NCBI GenBank assembly: GCA_036389455.1
Contig: DASVPW010000210.1
Location: 1 to 64,000, forward strand
Length of the DNA: 64,000 bases
Origin: JAJKJG01 sp036389455
GTDB lineage: Bacteria; Pseudomonadota; Alphaproteobacteria; Rhizobiales; Beijerinckiaceae
Direction of reading: 5' to 3'
In this document: in pieces, positions 32,722-40,847 of the stretch
Numbering within the stretch: the first letter of the stretch is position 1
How the letters are laid out: every line of letters starts with the position of its first letter
The notes under the pieces: generated by a model
The model's database searches: none
What the model was told of the DNA's origin: nothing
The model's input: the letters and a program-made list of their open reading frames with translations, nothing else
Translations under genes and position numbers: made by a program

Positions 32722-33831
32722 TCAGTAGTCGTAAGCGTAGCGCGCGTTGTAGTGGCGCAGCGCCTGGACGAAGCCCGGCGGGAAGTACGCCGTGGTGCGC
32801 ACGCCGGGCTCCGCCGGCCGCGCGCGGGCGAGGCGGCGCGGGGCCGGCTGTTCCTCGGGCCGAACCACGATCGTGCGGACGCGCTGCTCCTCGCGGCGGG
32901 CGGCGCGCTGGGCTGGGCGCTTCTGCCGGGCCTTGGCGTCGACCTCACCGGCGACCGGAGCCGCAGGCTCTTCGGCGACCTTGGCGGGCTGCGCCGGGCG
33001 TCGCGGCGGCTCGGCGGCGGCCGGGCGCGGCTCGGGCCTTGCCACCTGCCCGACGGACTGCGAGTACGGCTTGACCTGCGGCTCAGCGAGCTTGACCGTC
33101 TGTTGCACCGGTTGCGGCTCAAGCTTCGTGGCCTGCTCGACGGGTTGCGGGGCCGGCTGGGCCGGTTGTGGCTCCGAGGCTTTCGCCGCCTGCTGGACCG
33201 GCTGCGGCTCGGGAAGCTTGATCGGCTCGACTGGGGGCGGGGCCGGCCTGACCGGCGGCTCCACGGGTTTCGTTTCGGCGGCGCGGACCGGCTCAGGCGC
33301 GGGCTTCGCGGCCTCGGGCTTGCGGGCCGGCTCGGGAGGAGCTTCGGGCGCCGAGGGCGCGGCAGCGAGGCGTGACGGCGCCTTGGCGGGCGTTGCGGGC
33401 TCCACCGCAGGAGCCGGGGGCTGCGGGGTCGGCACCGGGGTCTCGGGCTTGGATTTCGCCGCCTCGACGACGCGCTTCGGCGTCGAGGCGCGCTTGGCCG
33501 CGTCGTCGAGGGCGCCGGTCGCGGCGGGGGCGTCGTCCCGGACCGAGGCCGCCTTGGCGACCCAGTCCTGGACGCTCCCGGGGCGGCAGGCGGGCCGCCA
33601 GACATCGTGCGCGGAGGAACAGTCGAGCGCGGCCGTCGCGGGTTGTTGAGCCGGCCGGCGCGCCTCCGTGGCGAGGAACCCGGCCCCAATGAGGGCCGCG
33701 GCCGCGATGGGCAGGACGATCCGCTTGCGGCGGGCCCAGAAGCTGCGCCGGGGCGGGGGCGGCATGGAGCCCGTGTCGACGGCGTAGCGGACCGCCGCGA
33801 AGGTGTCCCGGCTCTGCGATCGGCGTCCCAT
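32722..33831 (-). CDS. membrane-anchored Pro/Ala/Lys-rich protein
   Basis: 369 residues from ATG 33831; the frame is open further upstream without sense. A cytoplasmic basic start (PPPPRRSFWARRKR), one membrane helix (IVLPIAAAALIGAGFLA, about residues 35-51), a short cysteine-containing segment (LDCSSAHDVWRPACRPG) and then about 230 residues of Pro-Glu-Ala-Lys repeats such as PEPQPVQQ and PAPEPVR. The end, FPPGFVQALRHYNARYAYDY, is ordered. The build resembles TonB-type or wall-spanning rods that cross the periplasm, but no TonB domain is seen. Function unknown. Confidence 0.7.
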   Translation of the reverse strand: MGRRSQSRDTFAAVRYAVDTGSMPPPPRRSFWARRKRIVLPIAAAALIGAGFLATEARRPAQQPATAALDCSSAHDVWRPACRPGSVQDWVAKAASVRDDAPAATGALDDAAKRASTPKRVVEAAKSKPETPVPTPQPPAPAVEPATPAKAPSRLAAAPSAPEAPPEPARKPEAAKPAPEPVRAAETKPVEPPVRPAPPPVEPIKLPEPQPVQQAAKASEPQPAQPAPQPVEQATKLEPQPVQQTVKLAEPQVKPYSQSVGQVARPEPRPAAAEPPRRPAQPAKVAEEPAAPVAGEVDAKARQKRPAQRAARREEQRVRTIVVRPEEQPAPRRLARARPAEPGVRTTAYFPPGFVQALRHYNARYAYDY

Positions 33832-33964
33832 CCTGCCTCCGGCGCTGCTTAAAGCCCGACTGACGCACGCACTCGTCCGAGAGATGTTATCGGCTATCCG
33901 CGGACGCAAGCGAAGCCGGGTTCGAAAACTATTTTGGACCGACCGGAACCTGCGCGGCCGCGCT

Positions 33965-34918
33965 TCAGAGCACGCGCACCGGAGCGCCGGCCTTCCAGGC
34001 CGCGATCGCCTCGACGGTATCCTCGTAGAACATGCGGTAGGTGCCCTCGGTGACGTAGCCGAGGTGCGGGGTGAGGACGACGCTGTCAAGGCTTCGCAGC
34101 AGGTGGTCCGGCGGGAGCGGCTCCACGTCGTAGACGTCGAGGCCGGCGCCCCGGATGCGGCGCTCGCGCAGCGCCGCAATCAGTGCCGCCTCCTCAACGA
34201 TGGGGCCGCGCGACGTGTTCACGAGGACCGCCGTCGGCTTCATGCGGTGAAGCTCGGCCGCACCGACGAGGCCGCGCGAGCGCTCGCCGAGGACGAGGTG
34301 GATGGTGAGCACGTCGGCGCGCTCGAACAGTTCCTCCTTCGAAACGAGCGCCGCGCCGGCGGCTGCTGCGCGCTCGGCCGTGAGGTTCGGGCTCCAGGCC
34401 AGGACCTCCATGCCGAAAGCCCGCCCAATCGAGGCCATGCGGGTCCCGAGCCGTCCGAGGCCGAGGATCGAGAGGGTAAGGCCGTTGAGCGCCGTGCCGA
34501 CGGTCTCCTGCCAGCCGCCCGCGCGCATGCGCTGATGCTCCTGCGGGATGTGGCGCATGAGCGAGAGGATCAGGCCCCACGCGAGCTCGGGCGTGGCGTA
34601 CTGGGAGTCCCCGCCCCGCGTGTGCGAGACCGTGATTCCGCGCGCCTTCGCGGCGGCCAGATCCAGGGTGCGGTTGTGCGCCCCCGTGACCACGATCAGC
34701 TTGAGGTTCGGCAGGCGGGCGATGAGCGAGCCGGGCACCGGCATGCGCTCGCGCAGAAGGCAGACCACGTCGAAGTCCTCGAGCGCCTGCGCGGCCTCGT
34801 CCTCGGTCGCGAGATTGCGGTCGAAGACTACGGTCTTGCAATCGGCCGGCAGACGGCTCCAGTCGGCCATCGTGAGGGCCACGTGCTGGTAGTCGTCGAG
34901 GACGGCGATGCGGGTCAT
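33965..34918 (-). CDS. D-2-hydroxyacid dehydrogenase family protein
   Basis: 317 residues. The NAD fold reads LSILGLGRLGTRMASIGRAF near residue 150, and the catalytic triad is visible as Arg in NTSRGPIVEE near 232, Glu in YDVEPLPPDH near 262 and His in LTPHLGY near 283. Such enzymes reduce 2-ketoacids or oxidise D-2-hydroxyacids (glycerate, phosphoglycerate and others). It starts 10 bp after the ABC permease stop on the same strand, so it probably acts on the transported compound or its product. Confidence 0.9.
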   Translation of the reverse strand: MTRIAVLDDYQHVALTMADWSRLPADCKTVVFDRNLATEDEAAQALEDFDVVCLLRERMPVPGSLIARLPNLKLIVVTGAHNRTLDLAAAKARGITVSHTRGGDSQYATPELAWGLILSLMRHIPQEHQRMRAGGWQETVGTALNGLTLSILGLGRLGTRMASIGRAFGMEVLAWSPNLTAERAAAAGAALVSKEELFERADVLTIHLVLGERSRGLVGAAELHRMKPTAVLVNTSRGPIVEEAALIAALRERRIRGAGLDVYDVEPLPPDHLLRSLDSVVLTPHLGYVTEGTYRMFYEDTVEAIAAWKAGAPVRVL

Positions 34919-34928
34919 GGCGGCTCTC

Positions 34929-36662
34929 TTACGCGACCCGCGCGCGGCCGGTAAGCCCGCTCACCCGCTGCGCCAGGAAAACGATCGCGAAGGTGACGAC
35001 GAGAAGCGTGATCCCGAGCACCGAGATGGCGCCGAGGTCGCCGCTCTCGTTCAAGTCGTAGATCACCACTGCGATCACCTTGGTTTGGGCCGTGAACAGC
35101 ATCACGGCGGCGGAGAGCTCTCGCATGACGCCGATGAAGATGAAGCACCAGGCGGCCAGCACGCCGCTCTTGAGGAGCGGCGCCAGGATATCCTTGAGGG
35201 TGCGCATCCGCCCCGCCCCGAACAGGCGCCCCGCCTCCTCGAGCTCCGGGTGCAGGCTCTGGAACGCCGACTGGAGCTGCTGGTAGGCGACCGGAAGCTC
35301 GATCGTGAGGTAGGCGAGGAAGAGGATCCAGAGGGTGCCGTAGAGGACCACCGGCCCACGGGTGTAGGCGAGGAACAGGCCGACGCCGAGCACGATGCCG
35401 GGCACCGCGATCGGCGCCGTCGCCAGGAAGGCGAGAACCCGGTGGCCGGCGGCTGCCTTGCGACTCACCACGTAGGCGATCACGAGGGCGAGCGCGGTGC
35501 CCACCGTCGCGGTCGCGACCGCGAGCACGACCGTGTTCCAGAAGGCGAGCCGCGTCGGCGAGAACTCGAGGAACACGAAGCGCACGTGGTCTAGGGAGAG
35601 GTTTGCAAGGCTCAGCGGCTCGCCGATGGTCTTGGTCAACGCCGCCCGCGCGAGCGCGAGATAGGGCAGGAACACGGGCATGCAGAGGACGAGGATGCAG
35701 AGCGCGAGGGCCGGCCAGCGAAAGGCTTTCAGGGCGACAGGGCGCGGCGGGCTCGCCTTGCCGCCGATGACCGCATAGCCGCGCCGGCCGAGAATCCAGC
35801 CTTCGGCCCTGAGCAGCAGGATCGTGAGGAGAAGGAGCGGGATCGAGGCCGCCGCCGCGAGGCCCGGGTTCGGCGGGTACTGGAACAGGCTCCAGATCTT
35901 GGTCGTGATGGTGTGGAAGTTGCCGGGCAGCGCCAGGATCGCCGGCGTGCCGAAGAGGGTGAGCGAGCGCAGGAAAGCCACCATCATGCCGGCGATGATG
36001 GCCGGGAGCGCGAGCGGCACCGTGATCCGCCACGCCGTGCGCCAGGGCTTCGCGCCGAGGATCGCCGAGGCGTCCTCCATGTCGCCGGGCATGCGGTCGA
36101 GGGCGTTCGCGATCAGCACGAACACGAAGGGGAAGGCGTAGCAGGCGTCGACGAAGACGAGCCCCGTCACCGTGTAGATGTCGAACAGGGCGACGAAGGG
36201 CGGCAGGTCGTAGAGCCAGCGATACCACTGGTTGAGGAGGCCGCTGTTCGGTGCGGCGAGGATCTCCCAGGCGATGGCGCCGAGGAACGGCGGCGTCACG
36301 AACGACGCCGTCACCATGACCCGCACGAAGCGGCGCCCCGGCATGTCGGTGCGGGCCGCGAGCCAGGCGATCGGCGCCGCGACCGCCGCCGAGAGCACGC
36401 CGACGCAGGTCGCGACGATCAGGCTGATCCGCAAAGGCGCCCACAGGGTCTCGTCGGTGACGAGCCGGGTCAGGTTCGCGAGCGTCGGCGCGCCGTTCGC
36501 ATCCGTGAGAGCGTAGTAGGCGAGCCACGCCAACGGCAGCCCGACGAGGACGGCGAGGAACAGCCCGAAAGCGCCGAAGACGAGGGCGGAGAGGTCGAGA
36601 TGCGATAAGGCTCCGCCTGCCGGACGAGCAGGGACGACGGCTGCGGCTTCTGCGGCGGGCAT
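34929..36662 (-). CDS. fused ABC transporter permease, iron/2-aminoethylphosphonate type
   Basis: 577 residues from ATG 36662 with about twelve membrane helices in two halves. Each half carries an EAA-type ATPase-coupling loop: DASAILGAKPWRTAWRITVPLALPAI near 215-240 and EEAGRLFGAGRMRTLKDILAP near 475-495. This double-permease build is typical of the FbpB/SfuB and AEP transporter family. It forms the whole channel alone. The gene follows the binding-protein gene after 178 bp that hold a palindromic repeat, and it precedes the hydroxyacid dehydrogenase by 10 bp. Confidence 0.9.
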   Translation of the reverse strand: MPAAEAAAVVPARPAGGALSHLDLSALVFGAFGLFLAVLVGLPLAWLAYYALTDANGAPTLANLTRLVTDETLWAPLRISLIVATCVGVLSAAVAAPIAWLAARTDMPGRRFVRVMVTASFVTPPFLGAIAWEILAAPNSGLLNQWYRWLYDLPPFVALFDIYTVTGLVFVDACYAFPFVFVLIANALDRMPGDMEDASAILGAKPWRTAWRITVPLALPAIIAGMMVAFLRSLTLFGTPAILALPGNFHTITTKIWSLFQYPPNPGLAAAASIPLLLLTILLLRAEGWILGRRGYAVIGGKASPPRPVALKAFRWPALALCILVLCMPVFLPYLALARAALTKTIGEPLSLANLSLDHVRFVFLEFSPTRLAFWNTVVLAVATATVGTALALVIAYVVSRKAAAGHRVLAFLATAPIAVPGIVLGVGLFLAYTRGPVVLYGTLWILFLAYLTIELPVAYQQLQSAFQSLHPELEEAGRLFGAGRMRTLKDILAPLLKSGVLAAWCFIFIGVMRELSAAVMLFTAQTKVIAVVIYDLNESGDLGAISVLGITLLVVTFAIVFLAQRVSGLTGRARVA

Positions 36663-36696
36663 CGCGTTATTGGGTCGGGTGAAGGAGCAATACAAC

Positions 36697-36812
36697 CCTC
36701 CTCGTGCTGAGGTGCGAAGCCCGAATGGCTGAGCCTCGAAGCACGCGCCGGCGGTCGGGCGCCGGGTGCGTGCTACGAGGCTCGCCTTCGGCGAGCACCT
36801 CAGCATGAGGGG
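36697..36812. repeat. palindromic repeat of the Hyphomicrobiales CTGAGGTGC type
   Basis: The left arm (36697-36745, CCTCCTCGTGCTGAGGTGC... ...GCCTCGAAGCACG) and right arm (36769-36812, CGTGCTACGAGGC ... GCACCTCAGCATGAGGGG) are inverse copies with an inner CTCGCCTTCGGCGAG hairpin. Similar repeats occur in many Hyphomicrobiales. It separates binding-protein and permease genes and could reduce read-through between them. Confidence 0.8.
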
Positions 36813-36839
36813 CTTGGAAACGCGGCACTGGAACAGGGC

Positions 36840-37886
36840 TCAAGTCCCGAACGCCTTGGCGTAGTTGGCCTTGATCTCCTCGACCTTGTCGACGACCGCG
36901 ACGGGGTCATCCTTGAAAAGCTTGATCTCCTTGAGCGGCTTGCGGCCGGGCGGCTCCTTCGTGGCCGGGTGGAGCGAGCGCAGGCCGCCGGCGTCGATGA
37001 GGAGCTGCTGCGTCTCGGCCGTGAACAGGAAGCTTTGAAGCAGCCGCGCCGCGTTCGGGTGCGGCGCCTTCGCCAGCACGGCGGAGGGCGAGGGAATGAA
37101 GGGGGTGCCCTCCGTCGGATAGACGACCTCGACCGGGCTGCCGCTCTCCTTCAGGGTGAACAGGTTGTACTCGTTGCCGTCGGCCATGACCGGCCGCTCG
37201 CCGATCGCAAGTTTTTTGGGGGGCTCGGTCGAGGACTGCACCTGCATGACCCGCTGCTTGCCGAGCTTCGCAAGGTAGTCCCAGCCGAGCTCCCGGGAAA
37301 TCTGCGCGGTCGCAGTCAGAATCGTGCCGCTGTAGCCCGGATGGGCCTTGACGATGAGGCCGCGCCATTTCGGGTCGAGGAGGTCGGCGAAGCTCTTGGG
37401 TGCCTGGTCCGGCTTCACGAACTTGGTGTTGTAGGCGATGGGCGACAGCGTCGCCCGCCAGGTGGCGTAGAGCCCGTCGGGGTCGGCGTTGTCGCCGTAG
37501 TGCTTGGCCACGTCCTCCGGAACATATGGTGCGAGCCAGCCCTGACGCTTCCACAGGATATAGTGAGCGGCGTCCGAGGTGTTGATCACGTCGACGTTCG
37601 CGATGTTACTGCCGTACTCCTGGCCGACCCGCTGGAACAGGCGCTCGGAGCCCGAGCGCTCGACCTGGATCTCGATGCCCGGATACTTCTGCCGGAAGGC
37701 CGCCGCGACCTTCTCGGCCGCCTCCACGTCGACGGCGGTGTAGAAGACGACCTTGCCCTCCTTCCTCGCCGCCTCGACGAGGGCCGGCGTAACGGGCGTC
37801 GCCTCCGGCAGCGCCGCGGCCGGCAGGGCTGAAACCACCGTGAGGACGAAGGCGGCAAGCGCGAAGAGTCGTCTGTGGAATGTCAC
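36840..37886 (-). CDS. ABC transporter substrate-binding protein, iron/phosphonate type
   Basis: 348 residues from GTG 37886 with AGGGAGG eight bases upstream. Sec signal LFALAAFVLTVVSALPAAA; the mature type II binding fold reads KVVFYTAVDVEAAEKVAAAFRQKYP (from about residue 45), then DVINTSDAAHYILWKRQGW and GTPFIPSPSAVL. The tandem tyrosines that bind Fe(III) in FbpA-type proteins are not obvious; the corresponding place reads DGNEYNLFTL. It is the receptor of the importer whose ATPase lies 22 bp upstream and permease downstream. The substrate may be something other than iron. Confidence 0.88.
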   Translation of the reverse strand: MTFHRRLFALAAFVLTVVSALPAAALPEATPVTPALVEAARKEGKVVFYTAVDVEAAEKVAAAFRQKYPGIEIQVERSGSERLFQRVGQEYGSNIANVDVINTSDAAHYILWKRQGWLAPYVPEDVAKHYGDNADPDGLYATWRATLSPIAYNTKFVKPDQAPKSFADLLDPKWRGLIVKAHPGYSGTILTATAQISRELGWDYLAKLGKQRVMQVQSSTEPPKKLAIGERPVMADGNEYNLFTLKESGSPVEVVYPTEGTPFIPSPSAVLAKAPHPNAARLLQSFLFTAETQQLLIDAGGLRSLHPATKEPPGRKPLKEIKLFKDDPVAVVDKVEEIKANYAKAFGT

Positions 37887-37908
37887 GGGCTGTTTCCTCC
37901 CTGTTGTT

Positions 37909-38967
37909 CTAGCTCGCGAGCGCCCGGCAGTGCTCGGGCGGGCAATAGACGAAGACCGGCTCGCCGGCGGCGACGTTGAACCCCATCGGGGCCGTCGCGC
38001 GAAGTTGCGTGCCGCCGGGGAGCGCGACGAGGTAGTCCCGGTGCCCCCCGAGATAGACTTGGCGCGCCACGGTCCCCTGAGCCGCGTTGGTCTCGGCCGG
38101 GAACGGCGCCGTCGAGAGGCGCACATCGTGGAGGCGGATCGCGACCGCAGCCCTCTCCCCCGCAGCCTCGCCGTCGGCGCAGCGCAGGACGAAGCCATCG
38201 ACCGCCACCGTGTCGCGGCCGAGCGGGCGCCCCTCCAGGATGTTCGCGCCGCCGATGAAGCCCGCGACGAAGCGTGAGCGCGGGTGGCGGTACACGTCCT
38301 CGGGCGAGCCGACCTGCTCGATCCGGCCACCGTTCATCACCACGATGAGGTCGGCCGCGGTCATCGCCTCTGACTGGTCGTGGGTGACGTAGACGGTGGT
38401 GTACTTGAATTCCTGGTGCAGCCGGCGGATCTCGAAACGCATCTCCTCGCGGAGATTCGCGTCGAGGTTCGAGAGCGGCTCGTCGAGGAGGAGCGTCTGC
38501 GGCTCGACCACGAGCGCCCGGGCGAGCGCCGCCCGCTGCTGCTGGCCGCCCGACAGCTCGCCCGGATAGCGCTCGGCGAGTGCCGAGAGGCGCGTGACGG
38601 ACAGGATCGATTCGACCCGGCGGCGAACTTCTTCGCGCGACATCCCGCGCAGCTCGAGGCCGTAGGCGACGTTGCGGGCGACCGTCATGTGCGGCCATAG
38701 GGCATAGGACTGGAACACCATCGACATCCGCCGCGCTTCCGGCGGCAATGTGCGCTGCGGTGACGAGAGAGGCTCCCCGCCGACCCGGATCTCGCCCTCG
38801 TCCGGGCTCATGAACCCGGCGATGAGGCGCAGCGTCGTGGTCTTGCCGCAGCCGGACGGGCCAAGAAGGCAGGCGAGCGCGCCGTCCGGGACGTGGAGGT
38901 CGATGCGGTCGACGGCCGCCTGGCCGCCGTAGCTCTTTGAGACCCTTAAGAGTTCGACGCTTGCCAT
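37909..38967 (-). CDS. ABC transporter ATP-binding protein (FbpC/PotA-like)
   Basis: 352 residues from ATG 38967; ATG 38982 and ATG 38988 are also in frame and none has a clear ribosome site. Walker A GPSGCGKTT near 37, Q-loop VFQSYALWPHMTV, signature LSGGQQQRAALARAL near 135, Walker B LLLDEPLSNLD, and VTHDQSEAM switch are intact. The C-terminal 110 residues form the TOBE-type regulatory domain (QVYLGGHRDYLVAL). It drives the binding-protein/permease pair that follows on the same strand and is first in this operon. Confidence 0.93.
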   Translation of the reverse strand: MASVELLRVSKSYGGQAAVDRIDLHVPDGALACLLGPSGCGKTTTLRLIAGFMSPDEGEIRVGGEPLSSPQRTLPPEARRMSMVFQSYALWPHMTVARNVAYGLELRGMSREEVRRRVESILSVTRLSALAERYPGELSGGQQQRAALARALVVEPQTLLLDEPLSNLDANLREEMRFEIRRLHQEFKYTTVYVTHDQSEAMTAADLIVVMNGGRIEQVGSPEDVYRHPRSRFVAGFIGGANILEGRPLGRDTVAVDGFVLRCADGEAAGERAAVAIRLHDVRLSTAPFPAETNAAQGTVARQVYLGGHRDYLVALPGGTQLRATAPMGFNVAAGEPVFVYCPPEHCRALAS

Positions 38968-39132
38968 CCCGGCCCGGCACATCCTCATGGCGCCGCCGGC
39001 CCCGTTCTTCAGGCCTTCGGGCGTGCGCCGTTCGCTCCCGGCCGGCACAATACCGGAACCGGTCCGCCCGGCAACAGAGATGGGCCGGGGTTGCACCTTT
39101 GTCCCGGCCGGGATCAGGCCTATATTGGAGCG

Positions 39133-39318
39133 ATGCCGCTCGACCTCGCAGCCCAGCCCGAGAAGCCCGAGGCGCCGCCGCGCACGGCCAGGACCGCGCC
39201 GCTGTTGTTTGCCGGCGCGGGGCTCTTGTTCATCGCGGCGGGCGGCCTCCTGTGGTGGCGCAACGGCGCCTCGGTGTTCACCGACATGGCGCTTGCGGCA
39301 CTCGCCTGGTGCTTCTGA
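39133..39318 (+). CDS. small single-helix membrane protein
   Basis: 61 residues from ATG 39133, with GGAG just upstream. One membrane helix (LLFAGAGLLFIAAGGLLWW, about 24-42) follows a Pro/Ala-rich start; the end is FTDMALAALAWCF. It lies 8 bp before the SCO gene on the same strand and is probably co-transcribed. Its size and place next to SCO suggest an oxidase-assembly accessory protein, which is inference. A GTCCCGGCCGGGAT dyad lies at 39101-39114 just upstream. Confidence 0.6.
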   Translation: MPLDLAAQPEKPEAPPRTARTAPLLFAGAGLLFIAAGGLLWWRNGASVFTDMALAALAWCF

Positions 39319-39326
39319 GGCCCGTG

Positions 39327-39926
39327 ATGCCCCTTTCCGATCGGACGCGGCGGCTCGTGCTGCCGCTTGCGGCATTCCTTCTCGGCCTTGTGGTTTTGGG
39401 CGTCGCCGTCGTCCTGACGCTCGCGCCGGCGTCGCGCCCGGCCGGCACCGCCGCCGTCGGCGGGCCGTTCAGGCTCGTCGACCAGGACGGGCGCACGGTC
39501 ACGGACCGCGACTTCAACGGCGCGCCGCACCTCGTGTTCTTCGGCTTCACGCGCTGCCCCGACATCTGCCCGACGAAGCTGTTCGAGCTCTCGGAGGTGT
39601 TGCGGGCGACGGGCGACAAGGGCCGGCGGCTGCGGGCGCTGTTCATCACCGTCGACCCCGAGCGCGACACGCCGGAGGCGATGAAGAGCTACGTCTCGAG
39701 CTTCGACGAGCGCATCGTCGGGCTCACCGGCGACCCGGAGGCGATCCAGGCGACGGTGCGCGCCTACCGGGCCTTCGCCCGCAAGGTCCCGCTGAAGGAT
39801 GGCGACTACACCATGGAGCACACGGCCCTCGTGTACCTCATGGACAAGGACGGCCGCTTTGTCGGCTCCTTCAACCTCAATCGCCCCCCGGCCGAGGCGG
39901 CGCGGGATCTGGTGGGGAGGTTGTGA
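39327..39926 (+). CDS. SCO1/SenC family copper chaperone
   Basis: 199 residues. An N-terminal membrane anchor (LVLPLAAFLLGLVVLGVAVVLTL) is followed by a thioredoxin-like domain: FRLVDQDGRTVTDRDFNGAP, the copper-binding CPDIC motif in FTRCPDICPTKLFELSEVL near 75, FITVDPERDTPE, and the distal ligand His in MEHTALVYLMD near 172. SCO proteins deliver or reduce copper for the CuA site of cytochrome c oxidase on the periplasmic face. The cox genes are not next to it. Confidence 0.93.
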   Translation: MPLSDRTRRLVLPLAAFLLGLVVLGVAVVLTLAPASRPAGTAAVGGPFRLVDQDGRTVTDRDFNGAPHLVFFGFTRCPDICPTKLFELSEVLRATGDKGRRLRALFITVDPERDTPEAMKSYVSSFDERIVGLTGDPEAIQATVRAYRAFARKVPLKDGDYTMEHTALVYLMDKDGRFVGSFNLNRPPAEAARDLVGRL

Positions 39927-39948
39927 GAGAGCAACACTTAACCGTCTT

Positions 39949-40010
39949 AATTGCATGCGCGGATAGGCATTCACGTGTGAGCGGTGTATGCTACAATACC
40001 GCGCACAATT
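39949..40010. promoter_or_regulatory. long inverted repeat and putative promoter upstream of luxR
   Basis: AATTGCATGCGCGG (39949-39962) and CCGCGCACAATT (39999-40010) are inverse copies apart from a two-base gap. Between them lie TCAC-GT-GTGA and a TACAAT that could be a -10 box, with TTCACG 16 bp upstream as a weak -35. The repeat would overlap the luxR promoter or end the SCO transcript. Confidence 0.45.
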
Positions 40011-40031
40011 GATGAGCGGGGCAGGACTCGG

Positions 40032-40769
40032 ATGCGAGAGTTCGACAGCGCATTCGAAGCTGCGCTTGCCGCGATTGAGACTGCCACCAACTTTGATGAA
40101 CTGGGAGTTGCCGTCTCAAAGCTTCTAAAGAGCTACAACTTGAAGCACGCAGTCTACCACGTGCTTCGGATGCCTGCTGCCGAGCAGGAGTCGCCTCTAC
40201 TCCTTCTCACGTACCCACAAGAGTGGATCGATCGCTATTTCCAGAAGAGATACATGAAGATCGATCCTGTTGTGAAGGAGGGCGAAAGAAGCATACTTCC
40301 TGTGGACTGGAGCAGGTTGGATCGGAGTCCCTCGCCCATACGCAATTTTTTTGGCGAAGCTGAAGACGCAGGCCTCGGCCGGCATGGGCTGACATTCCCC
40401 ATTCGTGGTGCCCTTGGTGATTCCGCAATCTTCTCGATCACTAGTAATGCCGATGATAAAGAATGGGATAGTTCCAAGCTCTATTATCTGCGAGACATGC
40501 AAGTTCTAGGTAATTACATACACGCTGTTGCCATGAGGCTTTCGGGAGTAAAAACCCCGGACTACATCGTGCGGTTATCTCGACGCGAACGGGAATGCTT
40601 GCAATGGGCGGCTGTAGGGATGACAATCTCCACAACCGCTGATAGGCTATGCTTATCGGATCGCGTGGTGCGAGGGTATTTGGACTCCGCACGTCACAAG
40701 CTCGATTGCCTGACCAAGTCGCAAGCCGTGGCCAAGGCGATCTCATTGGGCATCATTCGACCGCAATAA
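40032..40769 (+). CDS. LuxR family acyl-homoserine-lactone receptor and regulator
   Basis: 245 residues from ATG 40032, behind AGGAC; upstream ATGs are less fitting. The N-terminal autoinducer domain keeps all six key residues: Trp65 and Tyr69 (EWIDRYF), Asp78-Pro79 (KIDPV), Trp93 (VDW) and Gly119 (RHG). The C-terminal LuxR helix-turn-helix starts at LSRRERECLQWAAVGMT near 180 and ends QAVAKAISLGIIRPQ. It should bind an acyl-homoserine lactone and activate or repress genes. The base composition is clearly more AT-rich than all neighbours. It lies 78 bp before luxI. Confidence 0.93.
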   Translation: MREFDSAFEAALAAIETATNFDELGVAVSKLLKSYNLKHAVYHVLRMPAAEQESPLLLLTYPQEWIDRYFQKRYMKIDPVVKEGERSILPVDWSRLDRSPSPIRNFFGEAEDAGLGRHGLTFPIRGALGDSAIFSITSNADDKEWDSSKLYYLRDMQVLGNYIHAVAMRLSGVKTPDYIVRLSRRERECLQWAAVGMTISTTADRLCLSDRVVRGYLDSARHKLDCLTKSQAVAKAISLGIIRPQ

Positions 40770-40770
40770 C

Positions 40771-40784
40771 CGTCAATTTTGACG
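40771..40784. promoter_or_regulatory. short palindrome between luxR and luxI
   Basis: CGTCAA-TT-TTGACG begins at the base after the luxR stop and is followed by a T-run (ATTTTTT at 40791-40797). It may be a weak terminator of luxR or an operator ahead of luxI. No textbook 20-bp lux box was recognised in the gap. Confidence 0.4.
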
Positions 40785-40847
40785 AATTGTATTTTTTCGG
40801 ATGCAGGTCTCAATCTCCTGACAGACAGAGTTCTGGCGGGAGTGGGC

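Noticed and set aside
40771..40797. Strong intrinsic terminator after luxR
   Set aside because: The stem is only 6 bp with two G-C pairs per arm side near the ends, and the T-run is separated by several bases. It is kept as a weak or regulatory site.
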